A stretch of 64,000 nt of DNA from Pleurotus ostreatus/Saccharomyces cerevisiae fusant (lineage: Eukaryota; Opisthokonta): positions 124,596 through 188,595 of the forward strand of contig JAMQCK010000013.1 in NCBI GenBank assembly GCA_024196135.1. The letters are read 5' to 3'. Positions 1 through 12,170 of the stretch are shown here, piece after piece. The number at the start of each line of letters is the position of its first letter. Within the stretch, counting starts at the first letter, position 1. Position numbers and translations under genes: made by a program. The notes under the pieces were generated by a model that did no database searches, was not told where the DNA came from, and saw only the letters and a list, made by a program, of their open reading frames with translations.

Positions 1-800
1 TGCTCTCTTCGGGATCATGCTCGCGCTCCCTGTAATTGACGACCTTTGAACCGCACTCTGTATTCCTCACTCGAAGTGCAAGACAGGCTCGACCAGCGCT
101 CTTGAATTGCCCCATGATTCACGGGAAGTCTACTTGAGCTCGAGTGTGTAGGTATGAATCCACTTCATCGTGACGATACAACAGCCCGGATGCTATAGTA
201 CCGGTCTCAAAACACGCCGCTTCTGAAGGAAATTTGGCAACGCCCCAACTTCATGCACGACCAGTGCGTGTCAATGCTACCAGCGGGTCATTCCGATCCC
301 TGTCAACCCTTGCTGAGCGGAAAAATGGACAATGACACTTGCACATCGTCTCTCGGGTCTCCGTGGGTCTTCCTCATCTCCTCTTGTCGGGCGTCTCGAT
401 GTCACGCCCTTCGCCGCACGAGATCGACACCTGCGCCACATTCGGGGCTGTACGAGGTCACCAAGGTACGGCGAACTATACCCCTTCAGCACACCCATGG
501 ACCTTCAATGTTTCGGGTACTAACAACCGCCTCAAGCGCTGGGTTTAGATGTGAGTCGTTCTCCCCCGGGAGTTCGCCCTCCGTATGAAGGGCAATGTTC
601 CCGTGGTATCGGGAGCTCCCTCCATCGAGGCTAGATGTCACGGCTTAGACCCCTCGCCGTTGCCCTGGGCTCATCACCCGCTTTCCTCGCGTGTCTTGTC
701 AGCGCTCGCAACTCACCCTTACTTGTTCATTTTGTGTGTCGACAATCTTATAAGAGGGCGTCCACTCGAAATCTGGCCGACCACTTAGCGAGACAGCAGC
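1..800. other. intergenic, no gene seen
   Basis: No reading frame here has family-like content or a plausible exon chain. It is the left edge of the window and the upstream region of the first P450. Open frames around 253-588 overlap one another in several frames and look random. Confidence 0.6.
749..754 (+). promoter_or_regulatory. TATA box of first P450
   Basis: TATAAG lies about 47 bases before the ATG at 801. The other P450 copies have a TATA-like motif at a similar distance, which supports the start chosen. Confidence 0.5.
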
Positions 801-3300
801 ATGGGCCTCGTCGACATTTTCTCCTGGTTTCCTCGTATCACTTACCCTGCATTGTTGCTTTCTATTCTTGTCTCCTTGCTGTACAAGATCTACCGCCGTC
901 GTCTTGCCTTAACCAACATCCCAGGGCCCGGCGGCGGACACTTCTTGCTCGGTGCGCGTTGCTCTCATCCCGTAGAGAGCCCATCTGACGACTCTCAAGG
1001 CCACCTTCCTTTGCTCCTCCGGTCCCCAGCCGCTGAGGCGCGCATGACTCTTCCATGCAGCCCTGTATGACTGACCATCGTGCAGGTGGACTTCGGGTGG
1101 ATCCGACGATACGGCAACGTCGTCAAGTACAATGCGGCATTCGGGGTGCGCATCTTATCCTTTCCTACCCCATTCTGATCGTCGCCCTATACATCCGTCT
1201 TCCTCTCACGACCGCTAACGCCGTGCTCAGGAGCAACGTCTCCTCGTCAACGACCCCAAAGCCCTCCACTACATCATGCAGTCCGCCGGTTACGGTTTCG
1301 TGCGCACAGAGGACAAGAAGGAGCCCATGCGCACTCTGATTGGCAAAGGAATTCTAACAGTCGAGGGTGATCCGACCCCTCTCTCTATGAGCTCTAGTGG
1401 ACTGACAACGAATCATCGCAGGCGACGACCACAAACGACAGCGGCGCATCATGCTACCCAGCTTCGGCAGCATCCAGGCGAACACCTTCGTACCCTCGTT
1501 CGCGGCCAAGGCAGCGCAGGTAAATCCCATCCTCGCGGTCTCCTCCACATCAATTGTTACCAATTCAGATGGCCGACATGATCGCCAAATCAATGCCCGA
1601 CGACAAAGGCACGATAGTCGACATCCCCTCATGGGTGGCGCGCGCAACGCTCGGTGAGTATCGATTGCTGCTCAATTAAGAGAATTAAGCTGACGCCTAC
1701 ACACCGCTACCAGACGCACTAGGCGAAGGTCGGTAGTACGATCTATATCGCCCGCGATCATCACTCATGTTGCGATCAGCGGCCTTCGATTACCAGCTTA
1801 ATGCGCTTGAAGACCCGACTAGCAATAAGCTAGTCAGCATTTATTATAATCTATTGTGCGTGCTAATTTCCCTCCTCCTTTCCCGTACGAATTCTCCTAT
1901 TCTTGGATTGACGGCTACCATTTTATTTCAGCACGAAAACTCGGCTTACCCCGACGAACTTTGAGATATTGCTCGATGAAGCCTTCGCCCTTGTCCCCAA
2001 ACCCCTCATGCGCTGGTGGAACGATCACTTACCCAACGCGCGCATCGTCTACATGAAGCAATGTCGAGAGGCAGCAGAAGATGTTGCGCGAGAGCTAGTG
2101 GAAAGACACACGCCGACGATGGCCAAAGACGCTAGTCATAAGCCAGACGCCGGCGACGGGACGCAAGAGCGCGCCAACGATGTGATGAGCCGGCTCAGTG
2201 CGTCGACGCTGCTCGCCCCTCCTTCTTTCGCTCATCTGCGAGACCCTTCATCAGTTAGAGCGAACGCGGCCGCGCAGCCAAAGACCCGCCTGGACGAGGA
2301 CGAGGTTTACGCGCAGCTCCTGTGAGTCTGTTCCCCTGTTGCCCATCTCCCGACTCTGACAGAGCGGCGTTTTGTAGAACTATCCTCCTCGCTGGTCACG
2401 AGACCACCGCCAACGCCCTTTCGTGGGCATTCTTTGAGCTCGCGCAGCAGCCGGATATTCAATCTCGACTGCGCGCCGAGATTCGCAGCGTCCGCGCGTC
2501 GAGGAGCGATGCCGAGCTCACAACGGAGGCGATCCATGCGATGCCTTACTTGAATGCGGTCGTGAAGGTACGTGAAGTGATTTTACTCCAATAATTTCAA
2601 CACACTCGCTGCGAAGGTGAGGGCTCAAGTGGCTGACTTCGCCGTAGGAAATACTCCGCTTTCACTCGCCCGTATACAGCACATCGCGTACCGCCACGCA
2701 GGACGATGTGATCCCCCTGGAACGCCCAATTTTCGACCAGAATGGCCGGCCGATCTTTGAGATCGCTGTACCGAAAGGGACCTACGTTTCCATATCCATT
2801 GCGGCCTATAGCAGGTTAGCCTCGCGTCCATCTTTGGATATACTAGCTGAACACGCGTATGCAGGGAGAGATCCCTGTACGGCCCCGATGCAGACCTGTT
2901 CGATCCCGAGCGATGGCTGCAGGAAGGCAGTGTGCGTAAGCATGCGGGTGGTGGATTATACGGCAATTTGTGCGTCCGACGGGTCTTGCAATCCCCGATA
3001 CGCGCTGATATCTTTTCAGACTCACCTTTGGGAGCGGTCATCGAGGATGCCTTGGTGAGTTGACCTTACAGACTGGCGCTAAATTTGAGCTAAGTTCAAC
3101 ATCTTACAGGCTGGCGCTTCGCGGTCCTCGAGATGTCCGCGTTTATCATCGAGCTCGTCGACCGATTCGAGTTCAGCGTCTCGCCGGACGTCGTAGCGAG
3201 GGTCTATCGCGGCGCTGCGGGTGTTGCGATTCCAATGATGAAGGGAGAGCCAGAGAGAGGAGGGGAGCTTCCGCTGCTTGTAAAGCTGGCACCGAAGTAG
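801..3300 (+). CDS. cytochrome P450 monooxygenase (copy 1)
   Basis: Membrane-anchored microsomal P450, intact across about 15 exons. The N-terminus is a hydrophobic anchor, then a basic stretch and the proline hinge NIPGPGGGHFLLG. The I-helix oxygen-binding motif LLAGHETTANALSW is near 2390, the ExxR helix reads EILRFHSPVY near 2650, the PERW motif is near 2900, and the heme loop is LTFGSGHRGCLG near 3020, with the ligand Cys present. The last exon begins WRFAVLEMSAF. P450s use O2 and reductase electrons to hydroxylate small molecules; the substrate cannot be read from the sequence. One intron has a GC donor at 1038 instead of GT. The C-terminus is nearly identical to the P450 at 37662-40132, so the two are close duplicates. 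The CYP family was not assigned. Confidence 0.9.
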
Positions 3301-3870
3301 AGTGCAGCTTCAGCGTACGACCCATCCAACCACTGGCAGCGTTGACTCAGCTGGAATATCACCATGTCTTGTTTGACCTTCGCGTATCCGAGCTCGCAGC
3401 TCCCGTCAATGACACGTGGTGGGCTTCCCTCCTTGGGGATATACGGTATTATAGTATAATATACGACCAGCGGACTGCAGTGACTGTCACGGTTGGATTA
3501 GATCACGTGCTCAGCTCGGTGCCGCGTGTTCAAGTTCAATTTACCGACGTCATGACCGACTTGAACGTGTAATTCGGATAAAATACTCGTCGAATCCATG
3601 ATATGCATTACGAAGTGGCTAGAAAAAAATCGAGTCCGATCTAAGTAGCAATAAATAGCGATGTAGCGAGAGGGTCATGCGGCGAAAGTCTGTGGCGAAG
3701 GTCCGTGGGTAAATAAATTAGCGTAGATACAGAGTCTGTGGTCAGAGGGGTCGTAGCAAGTAGACGTGGTAGGACAATCTCATTGGCGCAGAGCTAGAGA
3801 GCCACGCATACGGCCGGAAGAGAGGCGAACCGCATACTGATAGGCAACGCGCATACTGATGACGTGGCGT
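3301..3870. other. convergent intergenic region
   Basis: 3' flanks of the first P450 and the minus-strand Cys-rich gene. AT-rich in the middle. No gene or repeat was recognised. Confidence 0.5.
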
Positions 3871-4423
3871 TTAGCGGCTGCGGCCCAGTTTCGCGGCGCA
3901 CTTGGGGCAGTAGGCATCGATATGCGGGGCTGGTGAATGCAAGGTTAGTACGAAAGCAATCGCGGGTCGTGACGACGCACAGAACTGCTCGGGGTACTGC
4001 TTGCTAAAGGGAGGAGAACTCAGTTGGCACAATTCTCAGTTGAAGTCGACGAAATTGACTTACTACTGGAAGCAGGTCTTCGTGCAGGATGGCGGCTTGC
4101 AATTAGCCGGGTGGTTGGGACTAAACTTGCAAGTGCGCGAGTCGCATTGGATCTGTAAGAAGGAGAAGAGGAGTGGGGAGAGGAGAGTTAGATTAATGCG
4201 GGGCGCAATGTGGGGAATTCGGAATTTTACCAGTTGGTCGGGCTGTTGGCGATGGGTGAGTTGGGAGCGGATGGGGCGGAGATGAGCGGGCCTACCAGGT
4301 TCTCTGCGTGGCCGCAGCGGTTGTAGACGTTGCAGACTCTGAGGTGGATGGGTGAGTGAGGTGCGGAAGGGAGCGCGAGAGGAGGTTGAGGTGGAAGCGG
4401 ACTTACTGGCGGAAGCGGCACAT
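3871..4423 (-). CDS. small Cys-rich protein, five exons, 76 aa
   Basis: Five tiny exons join in frame: 4423-4407, 4338-4296, 4152-4064, 4003-3981 and 3929-3871, each with GT-AG borders. The product starts MCRFRQVCNVYNRCGHAENL and ends AYCPKCAAKLGRSR. It has about ten cysteines, including CDSRTCKFS, CKPPSCTKTC and CPKC, plus several His, which suggests metal binding or a zinc-ribbon-like fold. It has no signal peptide. I recall short Cys-rich proteins of this type from other agaricomycetes, but no function is known to me. The gene is invisible to single-frame scanning because the longest exon is 89 bases. The chain of in-frame splices and the regular Cys spacing are the evidence. Confidence 0.75.
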
Positions 4424-5090
4424 AATGATAGGAATAAGTTACGACAGCGAGGAATGGAAGGATAGAGAAAGAAGAGTAGAAGGAAAGACAACAATGTACA
4501 AGAAAGTGAAGAGGACGAGAGACGGACAAAAGACAAGTCGAAGAGACGAACGAAGATAAGGTCTCACTCCTCAGTGGCTGCCGCTTTTTAAGCAGCTCCC
4601 TCGGAGTCCCTCCGTCTAGCCACACATATTTCCAGCCCATCCGAGACGGTTTCGAGCGGCCGAGGGACCGAGCTACGACAGTACTCAGCCGACTCGAGGC
4701 CAGTGCCTACGCAGCTGAGACGCGACTTGTTCACTGCTTTGACGAGATCCACTCGACGCGGGCACGATAGCGGCAGCCCAGTAAGGCAGGATAATCGGAA
4801 CTCGCCCATGCACGCGGCCCAGACACCCCCATCTCCCGCCTGCCTGACGTCAAGCCGCGGTCGCGCAACTGTGGCGAGGGGCGCGGTGGGTGCTTGTGAG
4901 TCAGACGGCCGCGCGCGGACGCCGATGATGGGCATCAGGGGCGGATGATAAACAGTGTGCGCCCCTTTGTCAGTATGTCCAGAGTATGGATGGGCATAAC
5001 ATGTCGAGGCGAGAGGCAGGTCCAACATTTCGCACGGGTCGATCAAAGCGGGTGATCGCGCTTTATTTCGCTGTGTTGACCTGAGCCCCC
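4424..5090. other. divergent intergenic region
   Basis: Upstream of both the Cys-rich gene (minus) and the basic small protein (plus). A purine-rich run lies at 4440-4560. A long minus-strand open frame covers most of it but has no coding character. Confidence 0.5.
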
Positions 5091-5674
5091 ATGGCACCTC
5101 GAACCGAGCCCCCGTCGGCGGGCAGGACGCGCAAACGGTTTCTCGCAGACGGTAATGTGAGTCAGCACAATGTGCTCTTGTCTCCTCCGCTGATGATGGA
5201 ATATTTTAGGACGCCGTGGCTCTGGCTGCTTCCATAGCGGAGGCGCAAGAGGAGAAGGCGCACGAGAAAATCAAACACCATCAAGAGGTCTCGGAGGTAA
5301 GGTCGTTTGAAGTGCACGCCTTGAGTTTTGCTGACGTCTAGATCCCTTGTCTGTTGAATGTGCAGGCTGGCCAAGGACCCTCGAAGGCACCTCGCTCGAA
5401 GAGCAAGTCGGTCTCTCGCGTCCGATTAGTGAGTGGGCTGTGCTCCCGGTTATATTCTGATTGCCTCCCGAGGTGAGGTATACTGATTAGGCGTCATTAG
5501 AAGGAGAAGAAGGCCGCACTTCTTGCTCAGAAGGCTCAAACGAAGAAGAACAGAACGAAACTGAAGAAGCAGCGTTCGCAGCCTGATGGATCTGACGCGC
5601 CCGCCCCGTCTGGCGTCTCGGGTGGCGCGACGGAGGCCCCTCGCAAACGGCCAAAAGCGGTCTCCTTTGCTTAA
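5091..5674 (+). CDS. small basic hypothetical protein, 129 aa
   Basis: Four exons (5091-5156, 5210-5296, 5366-5428, 5501-5674) join in frame with GT-AG introns. The product opens MAPRTEPPSAGRTRKRF, has an Ala/Glu/Lys-rich segment likely to form a helix or coiled coil (AVALAASIAEAQEEKAHEK), a Ser/Lys linker, then a strongly basic helix (KEKKAALLAQKAQTKKNR), and ends RKRPKAVSFA. Such composition suggests a nuclear or nucleic-acid-binding protein. No family recognised. The C-terminal nuclear-localisation-like basic patch loosely resembles those of the proteins at 35039 and 36516, but without alignable sequence. Confidence 0.6.
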
Positions 5675-6297
5675 TCAAAAGGGGGTATGTATGATGAAGC
5701 TTTAGATGGTCTGTCACATCAGCGCTCGGGGCCGATGCTAATTGCCCCCGACAGATCCCTTTGTCAAGAGACATCATCACATTCAGGCCTGCGTTGCAGG
5801 TTCTGAATGCTGACGCTGAGGGTACGTGGCCCTGCGGCAGCTAGAGAGCTCCTACCTGGATCTTCGCATCATGATAAGGACACTGAAAGGGTGCGTCAAA
5901 GGTCCGCTCCAGCCTCACATACTGTGTTATAACGGCCCCGAGCTCTGCTCATCGGATCAGATTGCACTATGTCCTCCTATTGACTTGCCGCATATTTGCT
6001 CGACGCAGACAGCATCGGACTGTTTTGATGCACAATCTCTTCATTCCGCTAGCAACGTCCATACACAAAGCTTACTGTCGTTGGGCCAGTTCGCGACACA
6101 AGCCGGCCATAAAATGCCACCTTGTCTGCCAAATGCAATCACGTGCATGTCCGAAATAGGGAGTCCAAGCGCGGATTTACGTCTTGTCCTCGTCCCCCAA
6201 GTTCCCTCATCATCCCCTCATACTTCCAGGCCGCACCGCGTCCGTGTGCGGCTACCCCTTTTCCTTCTCGACTCTGATATATGAAGACTGGGATGCA
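5675..6297. other. intergenic, no gene seen
   Basis: Between two plus-strand genes. An open frame continues upstream of 6298, but it lacks an in-frame ATG before 6298, so that stretch is taken as 5' leader. Confidence 0.5.
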
Positions 6298-8740
6298 ATG
6301 AAATCAAGACGCGCCGCAAACAAGACTGGTGTCGCAGCTCGCCTCAGGGTTCCAAAGCGATCTCGTTCAACTTCGTCATCGGCTTCCTACACATCGGTTT
6401 CCTATATCGATAGCCTAAGCCCGGATGAGTATGTTCAGCATCTGGAGAAGACACAAGAAGCCCTCAGGCGCTTCCCCGAAGTCCCCCGCTCCCGAAGTCC
6501 GTCACCCGCGATCGCTGAGCCCCAGGGGCAGAAGAAGGGGAAACCTGCACCTCCATCACTGCAGGACGCGGTCCGGACGATTATCAGAGCGTCCAAGGGC
6601 AACCCCGCGTACGGGGGATGGCACAAACTCACGACGCTGCTCAGAACCTCGACGTCGATCGGCAGACCGACATACATCATCAGGCGCTCGTCCCTTGTGC
6701 CCGCAGAGCCGCCGGAGAATGGCTGGCCTAAGATGTTCAAGACACCAGAGGAGTCGGAGGCGTGGCTGGCGCGGAGGGAGGCAGAGCGCAAGATCAAGGC
6801 GTGGCAGCTCTCCATCGAGCGCGACACCGCGGCGCGCCCTGCGAAAGCGCCGTGTCCCGACAAGTTCGGCGTTCTCTCGGCGGACGAGCTCCCCAGCCAG
6901 CCTGCGAACGTCCACGCATCTCAGGGGAACGCAAGCGCAGCCAAGTCACCCACCGCCAGTCAGCGGCAGCCCCCTACGCCCTCGCCCCTCGGCTTCCCGG
7001 TAGTGAAGCGGGCGAGCAAGACTCAAACAAAGGCGACGATCATCCGTCGACCATCCCAGCACACGGCTTCCCAGGCGGAGGAACAATCAGTGCGCGCACC
7101 GCCGCCAGAGGCACCGCCGGCGCCGGAGGACGATGAACACGAGCACAACCTCGCACAACAGGTCGGCGGCTCGCCCATGTCCGAAGACCGTCGAATCTCG
7201 AACTTCGACGTATCAGTGCGTCATTGTGCTATGCCTATCAGTCATTTTACTCACTCTGTATCTTTCTTGTATTCCATCTTTCACTTAATTCATTCAGTCC
7301 TACCTCCCGCCCTCGTTCCCCAATTCACAAGTCATCACCTCGACACCCAAACCGGACGATCAAGTCAAAGTCCGACGCAAACCATCACCCATACTCCCCC
7401 TCCCTCCCCGAGCGGCGCTCTCGCCGCCGGTCGCACACTCACCAACACATGCACCCTTACCCTTACCCTACCTCACGCCCTCCCCGCCCGCGCGCATACA
7501 ATTAGCGTCTGAATCTGTTCCGTTCACGCATGCTCAGTCGGTTCCACTCCCGCACACTGCTTCATCTTCGTCTATCCCCGGATTGGGATTGGGCTTACGC
7601 GCGAGCCCGACGCCGTCGAGGGGCAAGCGGCGAAGGCCTGTGACTCCCGAGCCGCCGTCCAAGCGGGCAAGGACAGTGGAGGAGGATGAACCTCTGGCGG
7701 AGACGGATGAACGGTTGTACGGACCTGCGTCGATAGGATCGCCGAGTGGAACGGGGGATCCGAATGATGTGGCGAATGCGAACGATGTTGGGAGCATGCG
7801 CAACTCGAGGTCGTCCGCACCACAACCGCCTACGCTCACCGACCTGCTGTCCGCGAAGCGCAAGGCGTCGCCAGAGAAAGCGTCACCGAGGAAACGTAGA
7901 CGATCCTCTGCGACGAACTTCGTGTTCACGCCCGTCACTCGCAAGCCGCCAGACAACATTAACTACGACGATGAGCAACGTGAGCCTCGTGCACTGCATC
8001 TTTCACCAGTCCAAGATCCCGCTCCTCAGCCTCCAGCAGCCCAGCCTCCAGCCCCTACTCCTGATACCATCCCTGAACCACGACCGTCATCGCCCGACCC
8101 TTTCATTGCTCAGTCTCGCGAGCCCTTTATCGTTCACTCCGCTTCCGCCATCACAATAGCCAGCTCTCCGACGGACACCCATGGTGCGCGCACGCAGGGC
8201 AGCCACATCGCGGGCAGTCGCTTCGCGGGCAGCCACATCGCGTCAGTCCAGGGCAGCCAGATTGCGACAAACCAGGGGAGCCACCCCGCGGTGAAGCAGA
8301 GCTCGGGGTCGAGCTTCGAGCCTGGGCAGGGGCAGCCCTTCGCGTCCTTCGATGGAATGTTCGACCCGCCGTTCACGTCGACAGCGCCAGATCATGTTGC
8401 GTATCTTGGCTTGAGTCAGGGGGAGGGGGATCATAACGGAGACCGCCGTTCTCAGCATGACACGGGCGACCACGAGCGCGACGACGACTATATGGGCACC
8501 GGCCGCTCCCAGAACGGCCCGAGCAGCAGCTTCGACGATGTCATCCTGGGCCACTCCTTGCCGCCGGCGTCTCAGTACAACTCGCAGGGCGACCCCGGGT
8601 TCCAGTACAACTCGCAGCTCGACTTCGAGGACAAGCTCGAGGCGGCGAGTCGGAGGATCGAGGAGGATGTGGATCCGCTGGCGTGGCTGAATGACACGTT
8701 TGGGAGCGATCAGGTGGATGGGGTGGGGGGATTTGGATGA
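6298..8740 (+). CDS. large low-complexity, probably nuclear protein, 786 aa
   Basis: Two exons, 6298-7215 and 7298-8740, joined by an 82-base GT-AG intron; both frames stay open. The first part holds the only ordered-looking region, with DEYVQHLEKTQEALRRFPEV followed by a segment rich in W, L and charged residues (residues about 45-190). The rest is Pro/Ser/Ala-rich and probably disordered. Basic patches GKRRRPVTPEPPSKRAR and SPRKRRRSSATN look like nuclear localisation signals. Around 8195-8290 a short repeat encodes GSHIAG / GSRFAG / GSHIAS / GSQIAT / GSHPAV. The C-terminus is acidic and Asn/Gln/Ser-rich with two YNSQ(G/L)D motifs. No known family recognised. A transcription or chromatin role is a guess from composition. 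Confidence 0.7.
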
Positions 8741-9206
8741 GGGATTATCATGCTTTGCTCTGCTCGTACGCGATGTGGTTTCCTTGCTTGCGCTATGCTT
8801 ACGTTCTATCCACGAGATTTTGATACTCCTTCTGTACACTTGCTAGTATGTATTGAGCCTCGACTGCTTCACGTGCGTGCTAGAGCTCTTCGCGAAACGT
8901 GTAGCCTAATGGGATTCGCAGCCATTAGATTAATCCTTGCTGTACCGATAGCTGCCCGCCGACTCTATGGCTATCGGATGGACATCGTCTGATGGCGAGC
9001 CATCCGTGCCATGATCTCTCTTGGTTCAAGGTCCGCGCCACTGTAATTAAGGCCCTCAGCTCTGCACATGCACCATAAGTCAAGCTTGCGCTTCTTTATG
9101 ACTGTTATCCGCGAAGGCGTTGTATCTTCGTAGGCGCAAGGGGCTCCCTCTGGTCTGATATATAACAGCATAGCATCTCCGACCGTCTCGCTCTTTGCTT
9201 TTGATA
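8741..9206. other. intergenic, no gene seen
   Basis: 3' flank of the large protein and promoter of the second P450, with a TATATAA at 9159-9165. Confidence 0.5.
9159..9165 (+). promoter_or_regulatory. TATA box of second P450
   Basis: TATATAA about 45 bases before the ATG at 9207. Confidence 0.5.
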
Positions 9207-11615
9207 ATGGAGATCCCCTTGTTGATCGTATTGACTGTCGCAGCCGTTTCTCTAGTTCGTTATGCACTTGAAATGTGGCGCAGGCGTCGACTCTTGCGCC
9301 ATGTCCCCGGTCCAGCTTCCAATAGCTTCTTGCTTGGTGCGTCGTCGCCTATGAATATGTGCGTTTCCTAGCTGACACTGATTGACCTCAGGAAACCTCC
9401 CTGAATTGCTACGCTCTCCTGCCGCAGAAGTACTATATGCAGTCGATCATACGAATACTCTTGCTCATCTTTCCCCAGATAGAGTTCGAATGGCAAGAAC
9501 GCTACGGCGGTGTCGTGAAGTACAATGGTGCCTTCGGAGTGAGCCTTAACCGGTAGACCGTCGCACCTTCGTCCGCTGAGTTCGCTTTCGCAGGAACAGC
9601 TTCTGATGATATCCGACCCGGTCGCGGCTCAGTACGTCGTCCAGACGTCGGGCTATGGCTTCATACGGCCTTCGGACCGCAAGGAGGTGTCAAGGCAGCT
9701 TTTAGGGAGGGGGATCCTCACCGTGGAAGGTCAGCTGGCGTGTGGCGCGATGAGGCTAACGCGGCACTAACCGTACAACCGCAGGCCACGACCATAAGCG
9801 CCATAGGCGTATCATGGTGCCGGGCTTGAGCAGCGTGGAGGTCAACTCGTGGGTAGTATTCCCCCTGACACTCCCGTCTACCTGGCTGATGATGATAATC
9901 TTTAGTTTCGTGTCTGTGTTCACCGCGAAGGCTGCACGGGTAAATTCCCCCGTTAGACGGTGTTAGGAACCGTGAATGCTTACGAGGATCCGTAGATGGC
10001 TGACAAATGGGCGGACCGCATGCATGACAAGGATGTTACAGTGTGCGATGTCCCATTCTGGACAGCGCGCGCGACTTTGGGCAAGTAACCTCGCAAAATA
10101 TCCTTTTTTAGAATGCGAAAGCTTACACGTGAGATGTAGACGCACTCGGTGAAGGTAGGCCGCGTGTGGTCCATATGTTGGTACTCTCTGACTGCTCTCG
10201 CAGCCGCCTTCGACTACCACTTCAACGCCCTTGACGATGATTTTAATGCAATGGCGAAAGTCTACCACAACCTCCTGTACGCATAGCTCGAGGACGTTCT
10301 CAGCTCTGGCTCATCCATGTCCAGGTCCAAGACCCGTCGAAACCCCTCTAACTACGAGATTCTCATGGCTGAAGCCATTGGGCGACTACCCAATGTTCTC
10401 GTTCGAAATTGGAATGACTTCGTCCCTAATCGACGACGCGCTCATGCCGCTCGGTGCAAGGCAATTGCTGAGCTTATTGCGCGCGACCTCGTCGCCAGGA
10501 AGCTGTCCGCGTTGCAGGCTGGGGAGACCGGGACCGACGTCATGAGCCGCCTTGGTAGCTTCTTACCACTCCCTCTACCTACTGGTCACTTTTCAAATGC
10601 GATTTTTGCAGTTCAAGCGAACGCCTCTGCGGACCCTGATGACCGCCTTGACGAGGAAGAGCTCCTCGCTCAGCTGCTGTGAGCTCGTTCGCTGCTCATC
10701 GGACTCGGACTGAAAGCTTTTCACAGTACCATGATTCTCTCTGGACACGAGACCACCGCAAATACCCTTTCATGGGCACTGTATGAGCTCTGTCGGCATC
10801 CAGACGTACAGACACGGCTTCGCACGGAACTTCGCTCCTTCCGTGCGACATCAGGCTCGTCCGAGCCCTCTGCCGCCGCATTCGATGGCATGCCCTACCT
10901 AGCTGCTGTAGTGAAGGTGCGCTGACTCGCTGCTTTGAGAAGATTTGGTGTCTGACCACCCTAAGGAGACACTTCGATTCCATGCGCCAGTCTACAATAC
11001 CGCCCGCACGGCTGCCCGCAAGGACGTGATTCCTCTTGGCGAGCCCATCGTCGATAGCCGTGGACAGTCTATTTATGGGGTACCTGTTCTTGAAGGTCAG
11101 AGGGTGCTCATATCCATTGCTGCGTACAACCGGTAAGCGTCCATTTTTCTCGAAGAATCTCAGCTATTGACTCCGCGTCACCCAGAAATAAAGCTATCTT
11201 TGGCACAGACGCGGACCGATACGACCCAGAACGGTGGCTGAAGCCCGGCTACGTCAATCGCCAAGCGTCTATTGGGATGTACAGCAACCTGTGAGGACTT
11301 TATATCTTCAAATTCTCGATGTTGCTTACGCTCCCCTAGCCTGACTTTTGGTGGCGGGCATCGTGGCTGCCTAGGTGATGCAGTCCCTTGTATTTGCCCT
11401 GCCACTACCTAACGATGAGCGCAGGTTGGAGGTTTGCCGTTCTCGAGCTGTCTGCTTTCCTCTTCGAACTCATCAGCCGCTTCGACTTCGAAATCTCCCC
11501 GACCTTGCGGGTTCACCGAGGGGCCGCGGCGGTCATGGTACCCATGTTGGAGGGGGAACTGGAGAAAGGGACACAGTTACCGCTGTTCGTGAGACATGCC
11601 GCGTTCTCGGAGTAA
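9207..11615 (+). CDS. cytochrome P450 monooxygenase (copy 2)
   Basis: Intact P450 with about 16 exons. N-terminal anchor MEIPLLIVLTVAAVSLVRY, hinge HVPGPASNSFLLG, I-helix ILSGHETTANTLSW (Ser replaces the usual Ala), ETLRFHAPVYN for ExxR, DPERWLKPGY, heme loop LTFGGGHRGCLG, and a final exon GWRFAVLELSAFLFELI. It has one more intron than copy 1: the exon after HDHKRHRRIM is split before the FVSVFTAKAAR segment. The intron after ...WTARATL starts with GCAAGT at 10081, a GC-AG intron, where the other copies have GT. It stands head to tail with copies 1 and 3, so the group arose by tandem duplication. The reaction is oxygenation of an unknown small molecule at the ER membrane. Confidence 0.9.
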
Positions 11616-12170
11616 TCGAACTTCTTGTGCACAGCAGCCGCCATTCATGCTCTGACCCCACTTACACGTTCACCTACCTTCATGCCCGACCCCTCGTGCT
11701 GTCGCGCGAAGAAACGCGGTCGCCGGTAAGCAGAAATCTTGTCAGCCCCCTCCGCGCTCCGTCCCCGCACCGCATACGACCGCCGTTGCCCTTCATATGG
11801 AATATTGAGATCGCTTCGCGAGTGTCTTGATGGGTCAGCAGTCCACACCGTAGGCGAGTGCATGTAGATATGGTGAGAACCCTTCCCTGACCCACGCCGG
11901 TCTGCATATCACTGACCATCTTCCCCACAGAATTTCGGACTTCTGCCGCATCCCGATGAACCTTACACTACCTATCATTACTGCAGATCGTTGCGCGTCG
12001 GCCAGTGACAAGACCTCGCCTGTGTAGTACTCCCACATCCCGCGCGACGACACGTACCGGTAGCAGATCGGGGGGCTTCGCTGAAATTAGGCGCGTAAGC
12101 AGAGGTAAAGTTCTCGCGCTTCTCGACCACCATATATATGTGCGACGGAGAAGGTCTTCGTCTTAGCGCC
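11616..12170. other. intergenic, no gene seen
   Basis: Spacer between P450 copies 2 and 3. A TATATAT run at 12133-12139 precedes the next start. Confidence 0.5.

Noticed and set aside
4588..5097. 169-codon minus-strand open frame
   Set aside because: Lies in a divergent promoter region, has unnatural composition, and overlaps other open frames; GC-rich chance frame.
7454..7470. CCCTTACCCTTACCCTA, telomere-like run
   Set aside because: Inside a coding exon (PLPLPYL), and the unit is CCCTTA, not the fungal CCCTAA; coincidence.
12138..12170. Upstream in-frame ATG of P450 copy 3
   Set aside because: It overlaps the TATATAT motif and would put charged residues before the membrane anchor, unlike the paralogues.
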